From: Magnetospira sp.
Lineage (GTDB): Bacteria > Pseudomonadota > Alphaproteobacteria > Rhodospirillales > Magnetospiraceae
Direction of reading: 5' to 3'
Assembly (NCBI GenBank): GCA_028282245.1
Contig: JANQIL010000056.1
Span: forward strand, 1 to 47,370
DNA: 47,370 bases
In this document: positions 16,500 to 25,077 of the stretch, piece by piece
How the letters are laid out: each line of letters begins with the position of its first letter
Numbering within the stretch: the first letter of the stretch is position 1
Position numbers and translations under genes: made by a program
The notes under the pieces: model-generated
Seen by the model: the letters and a program-made list of their open reading frames with translations, nothing else
Told to the model about the DNA's origin: nothing
The model's database searches: none

Positions 16500-18062
16500 T
16501 TGAGCGTTTTCCGTCGTAGGGAGTCCGAGACCCGCCGTGAACCGGGCCAGATCGACGTGAACCGGGTCGCGACGCGCCCGTCGGTGCGCATCTCCGAGCG
16601 GTCGCAGACCGCGATCTTCAGCAAGCTGGCGCGCGATTTCATGCGCCCGACGCCGCTCGCCGTGCCGCTCGGCACCTCGTGCGAGGAGGTGGTGGCGCGG
16701 ATGGGCGAGTCCATGGACACCGCGGCGATCGTGATCGACGACGCCGGGCGGCCGATCGGCCTGATCACCGAGCTGGACGTCACCCGGCGGATCGCCTTCA
16801 AGGTCGATCCCGACACCCCGATCGAGCGGGTGATGAGCGCGCCGCTGATCACCGTCGGGGTCGACGACTACCTCTATCGCGCCATCGCCACCATGCGCCG
16901 CCGCCGTATCCGCCATATCCCGGTGATCGACCGCGCGACCGGGCTGTTGGCCGGGGTGCTTGGTCTGCACGACGCGCTCTCCCACGCGGCCGACCGCCAG
17001 ATGCGCCAGGTCGATCGGGTGACCCCGGAGGATGGGACCCTGGAGAGCCTGCGCGACGTCAAGACGGCGCAGGTCGAGTTGGCCGAGGAGATGTTCGCCG
17101 ACAACCTGCCCGCGGCCGAGATCCAGACCCTGCTCACCCACATCAACAACGGCATCTACCGGCGCGTCGTCCGGCGGGTCGTTGGAGCGATGGACGACGA
17201 GGGCCTGGGACCGCCCCCGGTCCCCTTCACCACCATCGTCATGGGCTCCGGCGGGCGCGGCGAGAACTACCTGTTTCCGGATCAGGACAACGGGCTGATC
17301 CTGGCCGACTATCCGGATGCCGATCACGACCGGGTGGACGACTGGTTCCGCGATTTCGCGGGGCGCTTCAACCGCGACCTGGACGCCGTCGGGTTTCCGC
17401 TGTGCCGGGGCTACTGCATGGCGGTCAACCCCCTGTGGCGCAAGACCCTGCCCCAGTGGATCGCCCAGATCACCCAGTGGGGGCGCAAGAAGTCCTTCGT
17501 CTCGGTGCGGCTGTCCGATGTGTTCTTCGACTTCCTGCCGGTCGAGGGACCGCACGACCCGGCGCACGAACTGCGCCGCCAGATGCTGACCCGGATCGGC
17601 CGCAACAAGCATTTCCTGGCCGCCATGTGGCACGAAATCGAGGATCACGGGGTGGCCCTCGGCTGGTTCGGGCGCATTCTGGTCGAGCGCGACACCGACG
17701 GGCACGGCGGCGAGATCAACCTGAAACTGAACGCCATCCTGCCGCTGGTCGAGGCGGTGCGGCTGCTCGGCCTGCGCGAGGGGATCGTCGAGACGGCCAC
17801 CGTCAAGCGGATCGAGACCCTGAACGAGGCCGGGGTGCTGGGCGACGGCGAGCGCGACGATCTGGTCGCCGCCTTCGGCTGTTTCACCGATCTCCTGTTG
17901 CGCCAGCAGTTGCGCGATTTCCGGTCCGATCATCCGGTCGGCAACCACATCGACCCGGCGGCGCTCACCCTCGCCCAGACACGCGCCCTGAAAGCCGGCA
18001 TGCGGGCGGTCGACGAACTGCGCAAGCGGCTGCGCGTCGAATTCACCGGCGACGTCTTCTGA
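16500..18062 (+). CDS. CBS-domain protein with DUF294 nucleotidyltransferase-like domain
   Basis: About 520 residues. A CBS pair (about 48-165: MRPTPLAVPLG, AAIVIDDAGRPIGLITELD, IRHIPVIDRATG) should bind an adenine nucleotide. It is followed by the DUF294 nucleotidyltransferase-like domain with GSGGRGENYLFPDQDN at 249-264, the pattern shared with the GlnD family, and a DUF294 C-terminal helical domain. The start is TTG 16500, ten bases after AAGGAG; another TTG at 16464 would add 12 residues. The gene is divergent from the symporter. By analogy with GlnD it may modify or regulate the transporter according to energy state; this is inference. Confidence 0.88.
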   Translation: MSVFRRRESETRREPGQIDVNRVATRPSVRISERSQTAIFSKLARDFMRPTPLAVPLGTSCEEVVARMGESMDTAAIVIDDAGRPIGLITELDVTRRIAFKVDPDTPIERVMSAPLITVGVDDYLYRAIATMRRRRIRHIPVIDRATGLLAGVLGLHDALSHAADRQMRQVDRVTPEDGTLESLRDVKTAQVELAEEMFADNLPAAEIQTLLTHINNGIYRRVVRRVVGAMDDEGLGPPPVPFTTIVMGSGGRGENYLFPDQDNGLILADYPDADHDRVDDWFRDFAGRFNRDLDAVGFPLCRGYCMAVNPLWRKTLPQWIAQITQWGRKKSFVSVRLSDVFFDFLPVEGPHDPAHELRRQMLTRIGRNKHFLAAMWHEIEDHGVALGWFGRILVERDTDGHGGEINLKLNAILPLVEAVRLLGLREGIVETATVKRIETLNEAGVLGDGERDDLVAAFGCFTDLLLRQQLRDFRSDHPVGNHIDPAALTLAQTRALKAGMRAVDELRKRLRVEFTGDVF

Positions 18063-18138
18063 TCCCATCGCGTCGGGACAGCACGGAAAAAATGGTCTAG
18101 TCTCCGGCCTCGTGTTCCAAACGAACGGAGAAATCCCG

Positions 18139-18765
18139 ATGAGCGACGCCCTTACCTATCTTATCAAGGCGCGACCCGATGCGATGGGCTCCTATTTCAA
18201 GTTTCTCAAGGACTCGGGCACCCATCTCGATGTCAAGACGCGCGACCTGATCTCGGTGATCACCAAGGTCGACGTGCAGACCGAGCGCGGCTTCCGCCAG
18301 TACCTGACGCGTGCCCTGCGCGACGGCTGCACGCCGAACGAGGTGATCGACGCACTGCTGATGGCGTTCCCGACCCTGGGGCTGGCCAAGATCGTGTGGG
18401 CGGTCGACATCCTGCTCGACATGGATCTGCCCGACTTCCACCCCGAGGCCCTCAACGGGACCCCGCAATGGCACGACGTGATGGCGTCGGACGACGCCCC
18501 GGCGGGCGAGACCCGGTTTTGCGAGGTCGACGGCCGTCACGTGTTCGTGCATCGCGCGGCGGACGACCTGCGGGTCTACGACAGCCGCTGCCCGCATCAG
18601 GTGACCGACATTCCGCATCTGGCCCTGGAGGAGGGGCGACTGACCTGTCCCAAACACGGCTGGGTGTTCGACATCGAAACCGGCGACTGCGTGGAGAAGG
18701 GCACCCATCCGCTGCGTCGCTTCGAGTCCAGGGAGGAGGGCGGCCGCGTCCTCGCCTACTGGTGA
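18139..18765 (+). CDS. CMD (carboxymuconolactone decarboxylase-like) domain fused to a Rieske domain
   Basis: A 208-residue fusion. Residues 10-95 form an all-helical carboxymuconolactone-decarboxylase-like domain (TRDLISVITKVDVQTERGF, LRDGCTPNEVIDALLMAFPTLG), but the redox CxxC of AhpD-type members is absent. Residues 110-208 are a Rieske [2Fe-2S] domain with Cys151/His153 (SRCPHQ) and Cys170/His173 (TCPKHGW), all four ligands intact. The ATG at 18139 follows GGAG. The combination suggests an electron-transfer or ferredoxin-like partner of an oxidoreductase. The gene is followed 25 bases later by sppA. The function is unknown. Confidence 0.88.
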   Translation: MSDALTYLIKARPDAMGSYFKFLKDSGTHLDVKTRDLISVITKVDVQTERGFRQYLTRALRDGCTPNEVIDALLMAFPTLGLAKIVWAVDILLDMDLPDFHPEALNGTPQWHDVMASDDAPAGETRFCEVDGRHVFVHRAADDLRVYDSRCPHQVTDIPHLALEEGRLTCPKHGWVFDIETGDCVEKGTHPLRRFESREEGGRVLAYW

Positions 18766-18790
18766 GGCGGGTGTCCGGGGAGGTGACGCG

Positions 18791-19714
18791 ATGAGCCTTG
18801 ATCTGGACGCCCTGCTGTTGCGCCGCCGGCTGACCCGCCGGCTGGCGGTGTGGCGGATCGTCGCGGTGGTCGCCCTGGCCGGCCTCGGCCTCGCCTTGTA
18901 CGGCGTCGCCGAGGCGCCCGAGGCCGGCGGCGACCGCGTGGCGCGGCTGGATGTCGACGGCGTGATCGTCGACGACCGCTGGCGGATCGCGACGCTCGAC
19001 GCCCTGGCCGACGACGAGCACGTCAAGGCGCTGCTGGTCCACATCGATTCGCCGGGCGGTTCGGTGGTCGGCGGGGAGACCCTGTTCGCCGCCCTGCGCC
19101 GAGTCGCCGCGACGCGGCCGGTGATCGCGGTGATGGGGGAGGTGGCGGCGTCGGGCGGCTACATGGCGGCGATCGCCGCCGACCGCATTTACGCCCGCTC
19201 CGGCAGCATCACCGGCTCGATCGGGGTGATCATGCAGACGGCCGAGATGACCGGCCTTTTCGAGAAGCTCGGCATCGTCCCCGAATCCATCAAGAGCACG
19301 CCCCTGAAGGCGACTCCCAATCCCCTGGAGCCGATGACCGACGAGGCGCGGACGGCGGCCCGGTCCCTGGTCCTCGACATGTACGAGATGTTCGTCGGCA
19401 TGGTGGCCGAGCGCCGCAACCTGACCCCGGAGGCGGCGCGCCGGCTGGCCGACGGGCGCATCTACACCGGCCGTCAGGCGGCCGAAAACGGCCTTGTCGA
19501 CGCGATCGGCGGCGAAATCGAGGCGCTGGATTGGCTGGCCGAAACGCACGGTATCGACCGCGACCTTCCGGTCGAGGACGTGAAAATCGACCGCCCGCTC
19601 TCCCGTTGGCAACGGCTGTTCGAGGCCGTTGCCGGAAAACCCCTGTTTTCAGAGGAGCTTACCCAGCGACTGTCACTTGACGGCCTGCTCGCCCTCTGGC
19701 AACCTAGACTGTGA
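18791..19714 (+). CDS. sppA: Signal peptide peptidase SppA, short (36K) type
   Basis: A 307-residue membrane-anchored serine protease that clears cleaved signal peptides. A membrane segment lies at about 21-38. The protease domain carries the nucleophile Ser121 (AASGGYMAA) and general base Lys173 (TPLKATPNP), with the oxyanion region HIDSPGGSV at 84-92. It has a single-domain architecture, so it would assemble as a multimer, unlike the duplicated E. coli enzyme. GGGAGG lies about eight bases before ATG 18791. Position just upstream of ihfB matches the common alphaproteobacterial order. Confidence 0.94.
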   Translation: MSLDLDALLLRRRLTRRLAVWRIVAVVALAGLGLALYGVAEAPEAGGDRVARLDVDGVIVDDRWRIATLDALADDEHVKALLVHIDSPGGSVVGGETLFAALRRVAATRPVIAVMGEVAASGGYMAAIAADRIYARSGSITGSIGVIMQTAEMTGLFEKLGIVPESIKSTPLKATPNPLEPMTDEARTAARSLVLDMYEMFVGMVAERRNLTPEAARRLADGRIYTGRQAAENGLVDAIGGEIEALDWLAETHGIDRDLPVEDVKIDRPLSRWQRLFEAVAGKPLFSEELTQRLSLDGLLALWQPRL

Positions 19715-19741
19715 CCCGTGTGACGGTGGGGAATCGGGGGT

Positions 19742-20023
19742 ATGACCAAATCCGAATTGATCGCTCGCTTGGCGGATTCCAATCCGCATCTTTACCAGCG
19801 AGACGTGGAACGGATCGTGACCACGATCTTCGATGAAATCGCCGCCGCGCTGGCCCGGGGGGATCGGGTCGAACTGCGGGGTTTCGGGGCGTTTTCCGTC
19901 AAGCGACGGGACGCCCGCATGGGGCGGAACCCGCGGACCGGAGACTCCGTTGACGTACCGGCAAAATACATTCCCTTCTTCAAGACTGGCAAACAGCTCC
20001 GCGAGAGGCTGAATGCCGATTAA
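19742..20023 (+). CDS. ihfB: Integration host factor beta subunit
   Basis: A 93-residue DNA-bending protein of the HU/IHF fold. It has [11 protein letters not shown] at the start, [24 protein letters not shown] in the arm region (Pro after GRN intercalates DNA) and [13 protein letters not shown] at the end. The [13 protein letters not shown] form and the neighbourhood (sppA before, lapA after) identify the beta subunit rather than HU or IhfA. It pairs with IhfA to bend DNA sharply at promoters and recombination sites. It begins 27 bases after sppA. Confidence 0.95.
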   Translation: MTKSELIARLADSNPHLYQRDVERIVTTIFDEIAAALARGDRVELRGFGAFSVKRRDARMGRNPRTGDSVDVPAKYIPFFKTGKQLRERLNAD

Positions 20024-20044
20024 CTTTGTAAAGGCTGTTGCACC

Positions 20045-20365
20045 GTGAAAACGCTCTCTTGGATCATCGGCTTGCCGATCGCGCTTTATGCGATCGTCTT
20101 CGCTGTCTTTAATCGCACCGACCTTAGCCTCGATTTCTGGCCGTTCCCGTACGAGGCCGACATGCCCTTCTGGCAGGTGATTCTCGGCACCTTCGTGGTG
20201 GCGTTCCTGCTCGGCGCCTTCGTGGCCTGGGTGTCCGGCTCCGACAAGCGCTCGCGGGCCCGCGCCTATCGCTGGAAACTGGACGACGCCAGCCGGCAGT
20301 TGAGCGCCGCCAACAAGAAGATCGCCGCCCTCGAGGAGGCCGCGGCGAAGAAGAAGGCCGCCTGA
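20045..20365 (+). CDS. lapA: LapA-domain (DUF1049) inner-membrane protein
   Basis: A 106-residue protein with two membrane segments (about 5-22 and 43-65). A cytoplasmic Arg/Ala/Lys-rich helical tail that is probably a coiled coil follows (SRQLSAANKKIAALEEAAAKKKAA). This matches LapA/YciS, which works with LapB to control LpxC turnover and lipopolysaccharide assembly in E. coli. The start is GTG 20045, 21 bases after ihfB. LapB is not in the window. A strong hairpin follows the gene. Confidence 0.85.
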   Translation: MKTLSWIIGLPIALYAIVFAVFNRTDLSLDFWPFPYEADMPFWQVILGTFVVAFLLGAFVAWVSGSDKRSRARAYRWKLDDASRQLSAANKKIAALEEAAAKKKAA

Positions 20366-20407
20366 TCAAGGCGCGGCCGGCTCGAAACCGCTGAACCAAA
20401 CCGAACT

Positions 20408-20445
20408 CCCCCGGTCGTCGGCGCCCGGGCGTCGACGATCGGGGG
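20408..20445 (+). terminator. Hairpin downstream of lapA, terminator-like
   Basis: CCCCCGGTCGTCG (20408-20420) pairs with CGACGATCGGGGG (20433-20445): thirteen base pairs including one G-U, with a 12-base loop that is itself GC-palindromic. Only two Ts follow, so it may terminate sppA-ihfB-lapA transcription poorly on its own or depend on Rho. Confidence 0.6.
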
Positions 20446-20505
20446 ATTCGTCGCGTGCGTGATCGACGCCCCCACCGACCCGGCGACGGGGGCGAGGAGA
20501 AGGCG

Positions 20506-21237
20506 TTGGTCGACCTGCTGAAAGACTCCCTGGGCGCGTTGCGGGATCACCGCGGCGAGCTGTTCCACCTGCTCAGCCTGATGGTGCCGGCCGCCTTCGT
20601 GATCGACTGGTCGGCCCATGCCCTGCTGGCGCCCATGGTTGGCGGCCAGGGCGGCGTGCTGCTGGTGATGCTGGCCAACATCGCCTCCTTCCTGCTGACC
20701 ATCATGTTCATGGTCGCCTGCCATCGGCGGTTCCTGCTCGGCGCGGCGGCCGAACGGCTGCCGTCGCTCGGACGGCGCGAGGCGCGGTTCCTCGGCGTGA
20801 CCCTGATCATGGCGGCGGTCGCCGCCCTGCCGTCGCTGCTGCTGGGCCTGATGATCGCGGGCGGATCGCCGGGCGTGATGACCGCGCTGGCGGTGGTGCT
20901 GGTGATTATCCTCGGCATGCTGTTCAACCTGCGCTGGGGACTCGCGCTGCCGGCGGTGGCGCTCGACCGAACGGAGCGGATCACCCGTCTGATGGAGGAA
21001 TCCTGGACGCTGACGCGGGGGCGGTTCTGGGCCATGTTCGGGGCCTGGACGGTATTGATGATCGGTTTCGTGGTGCCGCTGCTGCTGTTCGGCAACCTGC
21101 TGTTCGTGATGTTCGGTCTGTCCGACTCCAACGCCCTCACGATCCTGATCGGCGAACTGATCGGCTTCACCGGCGCCGCCGTGGTCGCCGCCGTTCTGTC
21201 GACCGCCTACCGGGCCTACGGCGGCCCGGCGCCGTGA
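20506..21237 (+). CDS. Hypothetical multi-pass membrane protein
   Basis: A 243-residue protein with about six membrane segments (roughly at residues 22-45, 47-70, 92-115, 120-140, 182-206 and 212-236). It resembles the membrane-domain family seen beside glycerophosphodiester phosphodiesterases and in YciC-like proteins ([25 protein letters not shown]). The TTG at 20506 is chosen because AGGAG lies seven bases before it; GTG 20455 is an in-frame alternative adding 17 charged residues. Its stop overlaps the trpF start (GTGA), tying it to the trp genes. The function is unknown. Confidence 0.75.
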   Translation: MVDLLKDSLGALRDHRGELFHLLSLMVPAAFVIDWSAHALLAPMVGGQGGVLLVMLANIASFLLTIMFMVACHRRFLLGAAAERLPSLGRREARFLGVTLIMAAVAALPSLLLGLMIAGGSPGVMTALAVVLVIILGMLFNLRWGLALPAVALDRTERITRLMEESWTLTRGRFWAMFGAWTVLMIGFVVPLLLFGNLLFVMFGLSDSNALTILIGELIGFTGAAVVAAVLSTAYRAYGGPAP

Positions 21238-21875
21238 CCGTCGACGTCAAGATCTGTGGACTGACGACGCCGTCCGCCATCGATGCGGCGGTGGATGCCG
21301 GGGCCGCCATGTGCGGCTTCGTGTTCTTTCGGCCATCGCCCCGCCACCTCGAACCGGCGATCGCGGCGCGGCTGGTCGAGCGGGTGCCGGACGGAGTCCT
21401 GCGGGTCGCCCTGACGGTGGACGCCACCGACCCCGACATCGACGCCCTGCTGCGCGCGGTGCGGATCGATCTTCTGCAACTGCACGGCCGGGAAACGCCC
21501 TATCGGGTGTCCGACATCCGCGAACGGTTCCGGATTCCGGTGATGAAGGCGGTGGCGATCGCCGGCCCCGAGGATCTGGCGCTCGGGCGCGCCTACGAGC
21601 CGGTGGTCGACTGGCTGCTGTTCGACGCCAAGCCGCCCGGGGATGCCACCCGGCCGGGCGGCAACGCGGTGGCCTTCGACTGGCCCCTCTTGTCCGGCGT
21701 CCGGTGGTCGCGTCCGTGGCTGCTGGCCGGCGGCCTGACGGCCGACAACCTGATCGAGGCGGTGACCGCCAGCGGCGCCTCGGCGGTCGACGTGTCGTCC
21801 GGGGTCGAGGACTCGCCGGGGGTCAAGAGCCCGCTACTGATTCGCCGCTTCCTGGATCGGGCGGCGGAATTGTAG
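21234..21875 (+). CDS. trpF: Phosphoribosylanthranilate isomerase
   Basis: A 213-residue TIM-barrel enzyme of tryptophan synthesis, converting phosphoribosylanthranilate to CdRP. It shows the family motifs [12 protein letters not shown] at residues 6-17 with the catalytic Cys8, LLQLHGRET near 80, LLFDAK near 127 and LAGGLTADN near 162, and the catalytic Asp of LLFDAK is present. GTG 21234 overlaps the previous gene stop by four bases. It is followed by trpB and trpA but not by trpD or trpC, the usual alphaproteobacterial split of the pathway. Confidence 0.95.
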   Translation: MTVDVKICGLTTPSAIDAAVDAGAAMCGFVFFRPSPRHLEPAIAARLVERVPDGVLRVALTVDATDPDIDALLRAVRIDLLQLHGRETPYRVSDIRERFRIPVMKAVAIAGPEDLALGRAYEPVVDWLLFDAKPPGDATRPGGNAVAFDWPLLSGVRWSRPWLLAGGLTADNLIEAVTASGASAVDVSSGVEDSPGVKSPLLIRRFLDRAAEL

Positions 21876-21929
21876 GGGCGTTGGAAAGGGGGCTGGCTGC
21901 GACTGGCGGCTTGGGCTATAAAACGCCCC
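21875..21929 (+). promoter_or_regulatory. Inverted repeat in the trpF-trpB gap
   Basis: GGGGCGTT (21875-21882, touching the trpF stop) is the exact complement of AACGCCCC (21922-21929), 39 bases later and about 23 bases before trpB. In RNA this closes a stem-loop covering almost the whole gap, leaving the trpB ribosome site (AGGCGAGG) just outside. A TATAAA lies within it at 21917-21922. It could be a processing or regulatory structure or a weak terminator; no tryptophan-rich leader peptide is visible. Confidence 0.4.
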
Positions 21930-21952
21930 GTCAAGGCGAGGAACCGACCCGC

Positions 21953-23164
21953 ATGGAAATCCCCAACAGCTTCCGCAACGGTCCCTATCCGGACGGGCAT
22001 TTCGGCATCCATGGCGGTCGCTACGTGGCCGAGACCCTGATGCCGCTGATCCTGGAGCTGGAGAAGGCCTGGAAGGAGTCGAAGACCGACCCGGCGTTCC
22101 GGGCCGAGCTGGACGGCCACCTCAAGCATTACGTGGGCCGCCCGAGCCCGCTTTATTTCGCCCGCCGGCTGACCGCCCGACTGGGCGGCGCCAAGGTCTA
22201 TTTCAAGCGCGAGGACCTCAACCACACCGGGGCCCACAAGGTCAATAGCTGCATGGGCCAGATTCTGCTCGCCCGGCGCATGGGCAAGACGCGGATCATC
22301 GCCGAGACCGGGGCCGGCATGCACGGGGTGGCGACCGCCACCGTCTGCGCCCTGTTCGACCTGCCGTGCACCGTCTACATGGGCTGCAAGGACATCGAGC
22401 GCCAGTCGGCCAACGTCTACCGCATGAAGATGATGGGCGCCGAGGTGAGACCGGTCACCGCCGGCGCCGGTACCCTCAAGGATGCCATGAACGAGGCGAT
22501 CCGCGACTGGGTCGCCAACGTGGGCACCACCTATTACCTGATCGGCACGGTGGCCGGAATGCATCCCTTCCCGGCCATGGTGCGCGATTTCCAGTGCGTG
22601 ATCGGCGAGGAGACGCGCGCCCAGATCCTGGACCTGGAAGGCCGGCTGCCGGACTCCCTGGTCGCCTGCATCGGCGGCGGCTCCAACGCCATGGGCCTGT
22701 TCCATCCGTTCCTGGACGATCCCTCGGTGCGCATTTACGGGGTCGAGGCGGCCGGTCACGGAATCGACAGCGGCAGGCACGCGGCCAGCCTGACCGGCGG
22801 CCGGCCGGGCGTTCTGCACGGCAACCGCACCTATCTGCTGATGGACGACGACGGCCAGATCGAGGAGGCCCACTCCATCTCGGCCGGGCTCGACTATCCG
22901 GGGGTCGGTCCGGAGCACGCCTGGCTGCACGAGTTGGGGCGGGTCGATTACGTGGCGATCACCGACGACGAGGCGCTCGACGCCTTCCGCCTTTGCTCGC
23001 GCCTCGAAGGCATCATCCCGGCCCTGGAATCGGCCCACGCGGTGGCCCACGCGATCAGGCTCGCCCCCACCCTGCCGGCCGATCACCTGATGGTCGTCAA
23101 CTTGAGCGGGCGCGGCGACAAGGACCTCGACACGGTGGCCGCGATCGACGGGGTGTCGCTGTGA
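21953..23164 (+). CDS. trpB: Tryptophan synthase beta chain
   Basis: A 403-residue PLP enzyme joining indole and serine to make tryptophan. It opens [29 protein letters not shown]. The PLP lysine lies in [10 protein letters not shown] near residue 94, the Glu of [11 protein letters not shown] is present, and the phosphate-binding GGGSNAMG near 240 is present. ATG 21953 follows a purine-rich site. The stop overlaps trpA (GTGA), as is standard for the alpha2-beta2 complex. This is the TrpB1 type. Confidence 0.97.
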   Translation: MEIPNSFRNGPYPDGHFGIHGGRYVAETLMPLILELEKAWKESKTDPAFRAELDGHLKHYVGRPSPLYFARRLTARLGGAKVYFKREDLNHTGAHKVNSCMGQILLARRMGKTRIIAETGAGMHGVATATVCALFDLPCTVYMGCKDIERQSANVYRMKMMGAEVRPVTAGAGTLKDAMNEAIRDWVANVGTTYYLIGTVAGMHPFPAMVRDFQCVIGEETRAQILDLEGRLPDSLVACIGGGSNAMGLFHPFLDDPSVRIYGVEAAGHGIDSGRHAASLTGGRPGVLHGNRTYLLMDDDGQIEEAHSISAGLDYPGVGPEHAWLHELGRVDYVAITDDEALDAFRLCSRLEGIIPALESAHAVAHAIRLAPTLPADHLMVVNLSGRGDKDLDTVAAIDGVSL

Positions 23165-23973
23165 GACGCCGCCCGGAGACCCGCATTGGCCGCCGGTTCG
23201 CCGCCCTCGGGGACGAGGGCCGGGCTGGCTTGGTCGCCTTCGTCACCGCCGGCGACCCGGACCCGGAGACGTCGCGCCGGATCCTGCGCGGCCTGCCCGC
23301 GGCGGGGGCCGACCTGATCGAGCTGGGGATGCCGTTTTCCGACCCGATGGCCGACGGTCCGGCCATCCAGGCCTCGTCGCAGCGCGCCCTGAAGGCCGGC
23401 ATGACCCTGACCGGCGTGCTGTCCCTGGTGCGCGATTTCCGGACCGACGACGACGCGACGCCGATCATCCTCATGGGCTATTACAACCCGATCTACGTCT
23501 ACGGGGTCGATCGGTTCCTGGCCGACGCCAAGGCGGCCGGGGTGGACGGCTTCATCGTGGTCGATCTGCCGCCCGAGGAAGAGGCGGACTTCTGCCTGCC
23601 CTGCCTGGACGCCGGGCTGAACTTCATCTATCTCGCCACCCCGACCACCGACGAGGCGCGGCTGCCGAGGGTCGTGGAGAACGCGTCCGGTTTCCTCTAC
23701 TATGTGTCGATCGCCGGCATCACCGGCACCGGCTCGGCGACGGCCGACGCGGTGGCGGCGGCGGTTTCCCGCCTGCGCGCGCGGACCGACCTGCCGATCG
23801 GTGTCGGGTTCGGCATCAAGACACCGGATCAGGCGGCCGCGATCGCCCGGGTGGCCGATGCCGCCGTGGTCGGCTCGGCCCTGGTCGCCCTGGCGGCCGG
23901 CGACGACCCGGTGAACGCGGTGCTCGGCCGGACCCGCGACCTGGCGGCCGGGGTGCGCGGCGCCCGCCGATAA
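23161..23973 (+). CDS. trpA: Tryptophan synthase alpha chain
   Basis: A 270-residue TIM-barrel enzyme releasing indole from indole-3-glycerol phosphate and passing it to TrpB. The catalytic Glu is in [16 protein letters not shown] and the catalytic Asp in [11 protein letters not shown]. The phosphate loop [10 protein letters not shown] lies near the C-terminus. The start is GTG 23161, overlapping the trpB stop by four bases. A short Arg-rich N-terminus precedes the conserved IGRRFAAL. Confidence 0.97.
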   Translation: MRRRPETRIGRRFAALGDEGRAGLVAFVTAGDPDPETSRRILRGLPAAGADLIELGMPFSDPMADGPAIQASSQRALKAGMTLTGVLSLVRDFRTDDDATPIILMGYYNPIYVYGVDRFLADAKAAGVDGFIVVDLPPEEEADFCLPCLDAGLNFIYLATPTTDEARLPRVVENASGFLYYVSIAGITGTGSATADAVAAAVSRLRARTDLPIGVGFGIKTPDQAAAIARVADAAVVGSALVALAAGDDPVNAVLGRTRDLAAGVRGARR

Positions 23974-23993
23974 CGGATCGAGGAGGCAAGCCC

Positions 23994-25073
23994 ATGAACT
24001 GGTTGACCAATTTCGTCCGCCCCAAGATCCGCGAGTTGGTCGGGCGCAAGGACATTCCGGAAAACCTCTGGCACAGCTGTCCGGCCTGCCAGCAGATGAT
24101 CTTCCACCGCGACCTGGAGGGCAACCTGCGGGTCTGCCAGTACTGCGGCCATCACATGCGGATCGGCGTCCGGCGGCGTCTGGAAATCCTGTTCGACGAC
24201 GCCGAGTACCAGACCATCGAGCCGCCGCAGACCATTGTCGATCCCCTGAAGTTCAAGGATCTCAAGCGCTACTCGGACCGCGTGAAGGACAATCAGGCCA
24301 AGACCTCGGAGAAGGACGCGATCATCGTCGCGCACGGCCGGATGGGCGGCATGAACACGGTCATCGCGGCGTTCAACTTCGATTTCATGGGCGGCTCCAT
24401 GGGCATCGCGGTGGGCGAGGGGCTGGTTGCCGCCGGCCGCCTCGCGGTGGTGCAGGACGCGGCGCTGATCGTCGTTCCGGCGTCGGGTGGGGCCCGCATG
24501 CAGGAAGGAATCCTGTCGCTGATGCAGATGGTGCGCAGCACCCTGGCGGTCGACGAGGTCAAGGAGGCCGGCCTGCCCTATATCGTGATGCTGACCGACC
24601 CGACCACCGGCGGCGTCTCGGCCTCGTTCGCCATGCTGGGGGATCTGGCGATCGCCGAGCCGGGCGCGGTGATCGGATTCGCCGGCCGGAGGGTGATCGA
24701 GGAGACCATCCGCGAAACCCTGCCCGACGATTTTCAGACCGCCGAGTACCTGCTCGATCATGGGATGGTGGACATGGTGGTGCGCCGCCACGACCTGCGC
24801 GATACCCTGATCCGGGTCCAGAAGCTGTTGCGCCACCCGAAGCCGGCCGGCGCCGTGGTTCCCTTCGTGCCGGAGGACGACGCCATGGAGGCGTCCCTCG
24901 CCGAGGATGTCGTCGAAACCGTCATCGAGCCGGCCAACGAGGATATCCGCGAGCCCGAACCGGCCCGCGAACCGGCCGAATTCTCGGACGCCGAGTTCGT
25001 CGACGCGGAGGTTTCCGGGGATCCGCGCGACATTTTGCCGTCGGGATTCGAGCCGGCCCCCATCAAACCCTGA
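23994..25073 (+). CDS. accD: Acetyl-CoA carboxylase, carboxyltransferase beta subunit
   Basis: A 359-residue subunit of the carboxyltransferase that makes malonyl-CoA for fatty acid synthesis. The zinc ribbon uses Cys29, Cys32, Cys48 and Cys51 (CPAC, CQYC). The crotonase-fold domain carries the family blocks PASGGARMQEGILSLMQM and DPTTGGVSASFAMLGD. From about residue 290 there is an acidic, proline-rich tail (EPEPAREPAEF), an extension beyond the E. coli protein that is common in alphaproteobacteria. GAGGAGG precedes the ATG. The trpA-accD-folC order is typical of the group. Confidence 0.97.
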   Translation: MNWLTNFVRPKIRELVGRKDIPENLWHSCPACQQMIFHRDLEGNLRVCQYCGHHMRIGVRRRLEILFDDAEYQTIEPPQTIVDPLKFKDLKRYSDRVKDNQAKTSEKDAIIVAHGRMGGMNTVIAAFNFDFMGGSMGIAVGEGLVAAGRLAVVQDAALIVVPASGGARMQEGILSLMQMVRSTLAVDEVKEAGLPYIVMLTDPTTGGVSASFAMLGDLAIAEPGAVIGFAGRRVIEETIRETLPDDFQTAEYLLDHGMVDMVVRRHDLRDTLIRVQKLLRHPKPAGAVVPFVPEDDAMEASLAEDVVETVIEPANEDIREPEPAREPAEFSDAEFVDAEVSGDPRDILPSGFEPAPIKP

Positions 25074-25077
25074 CCAC

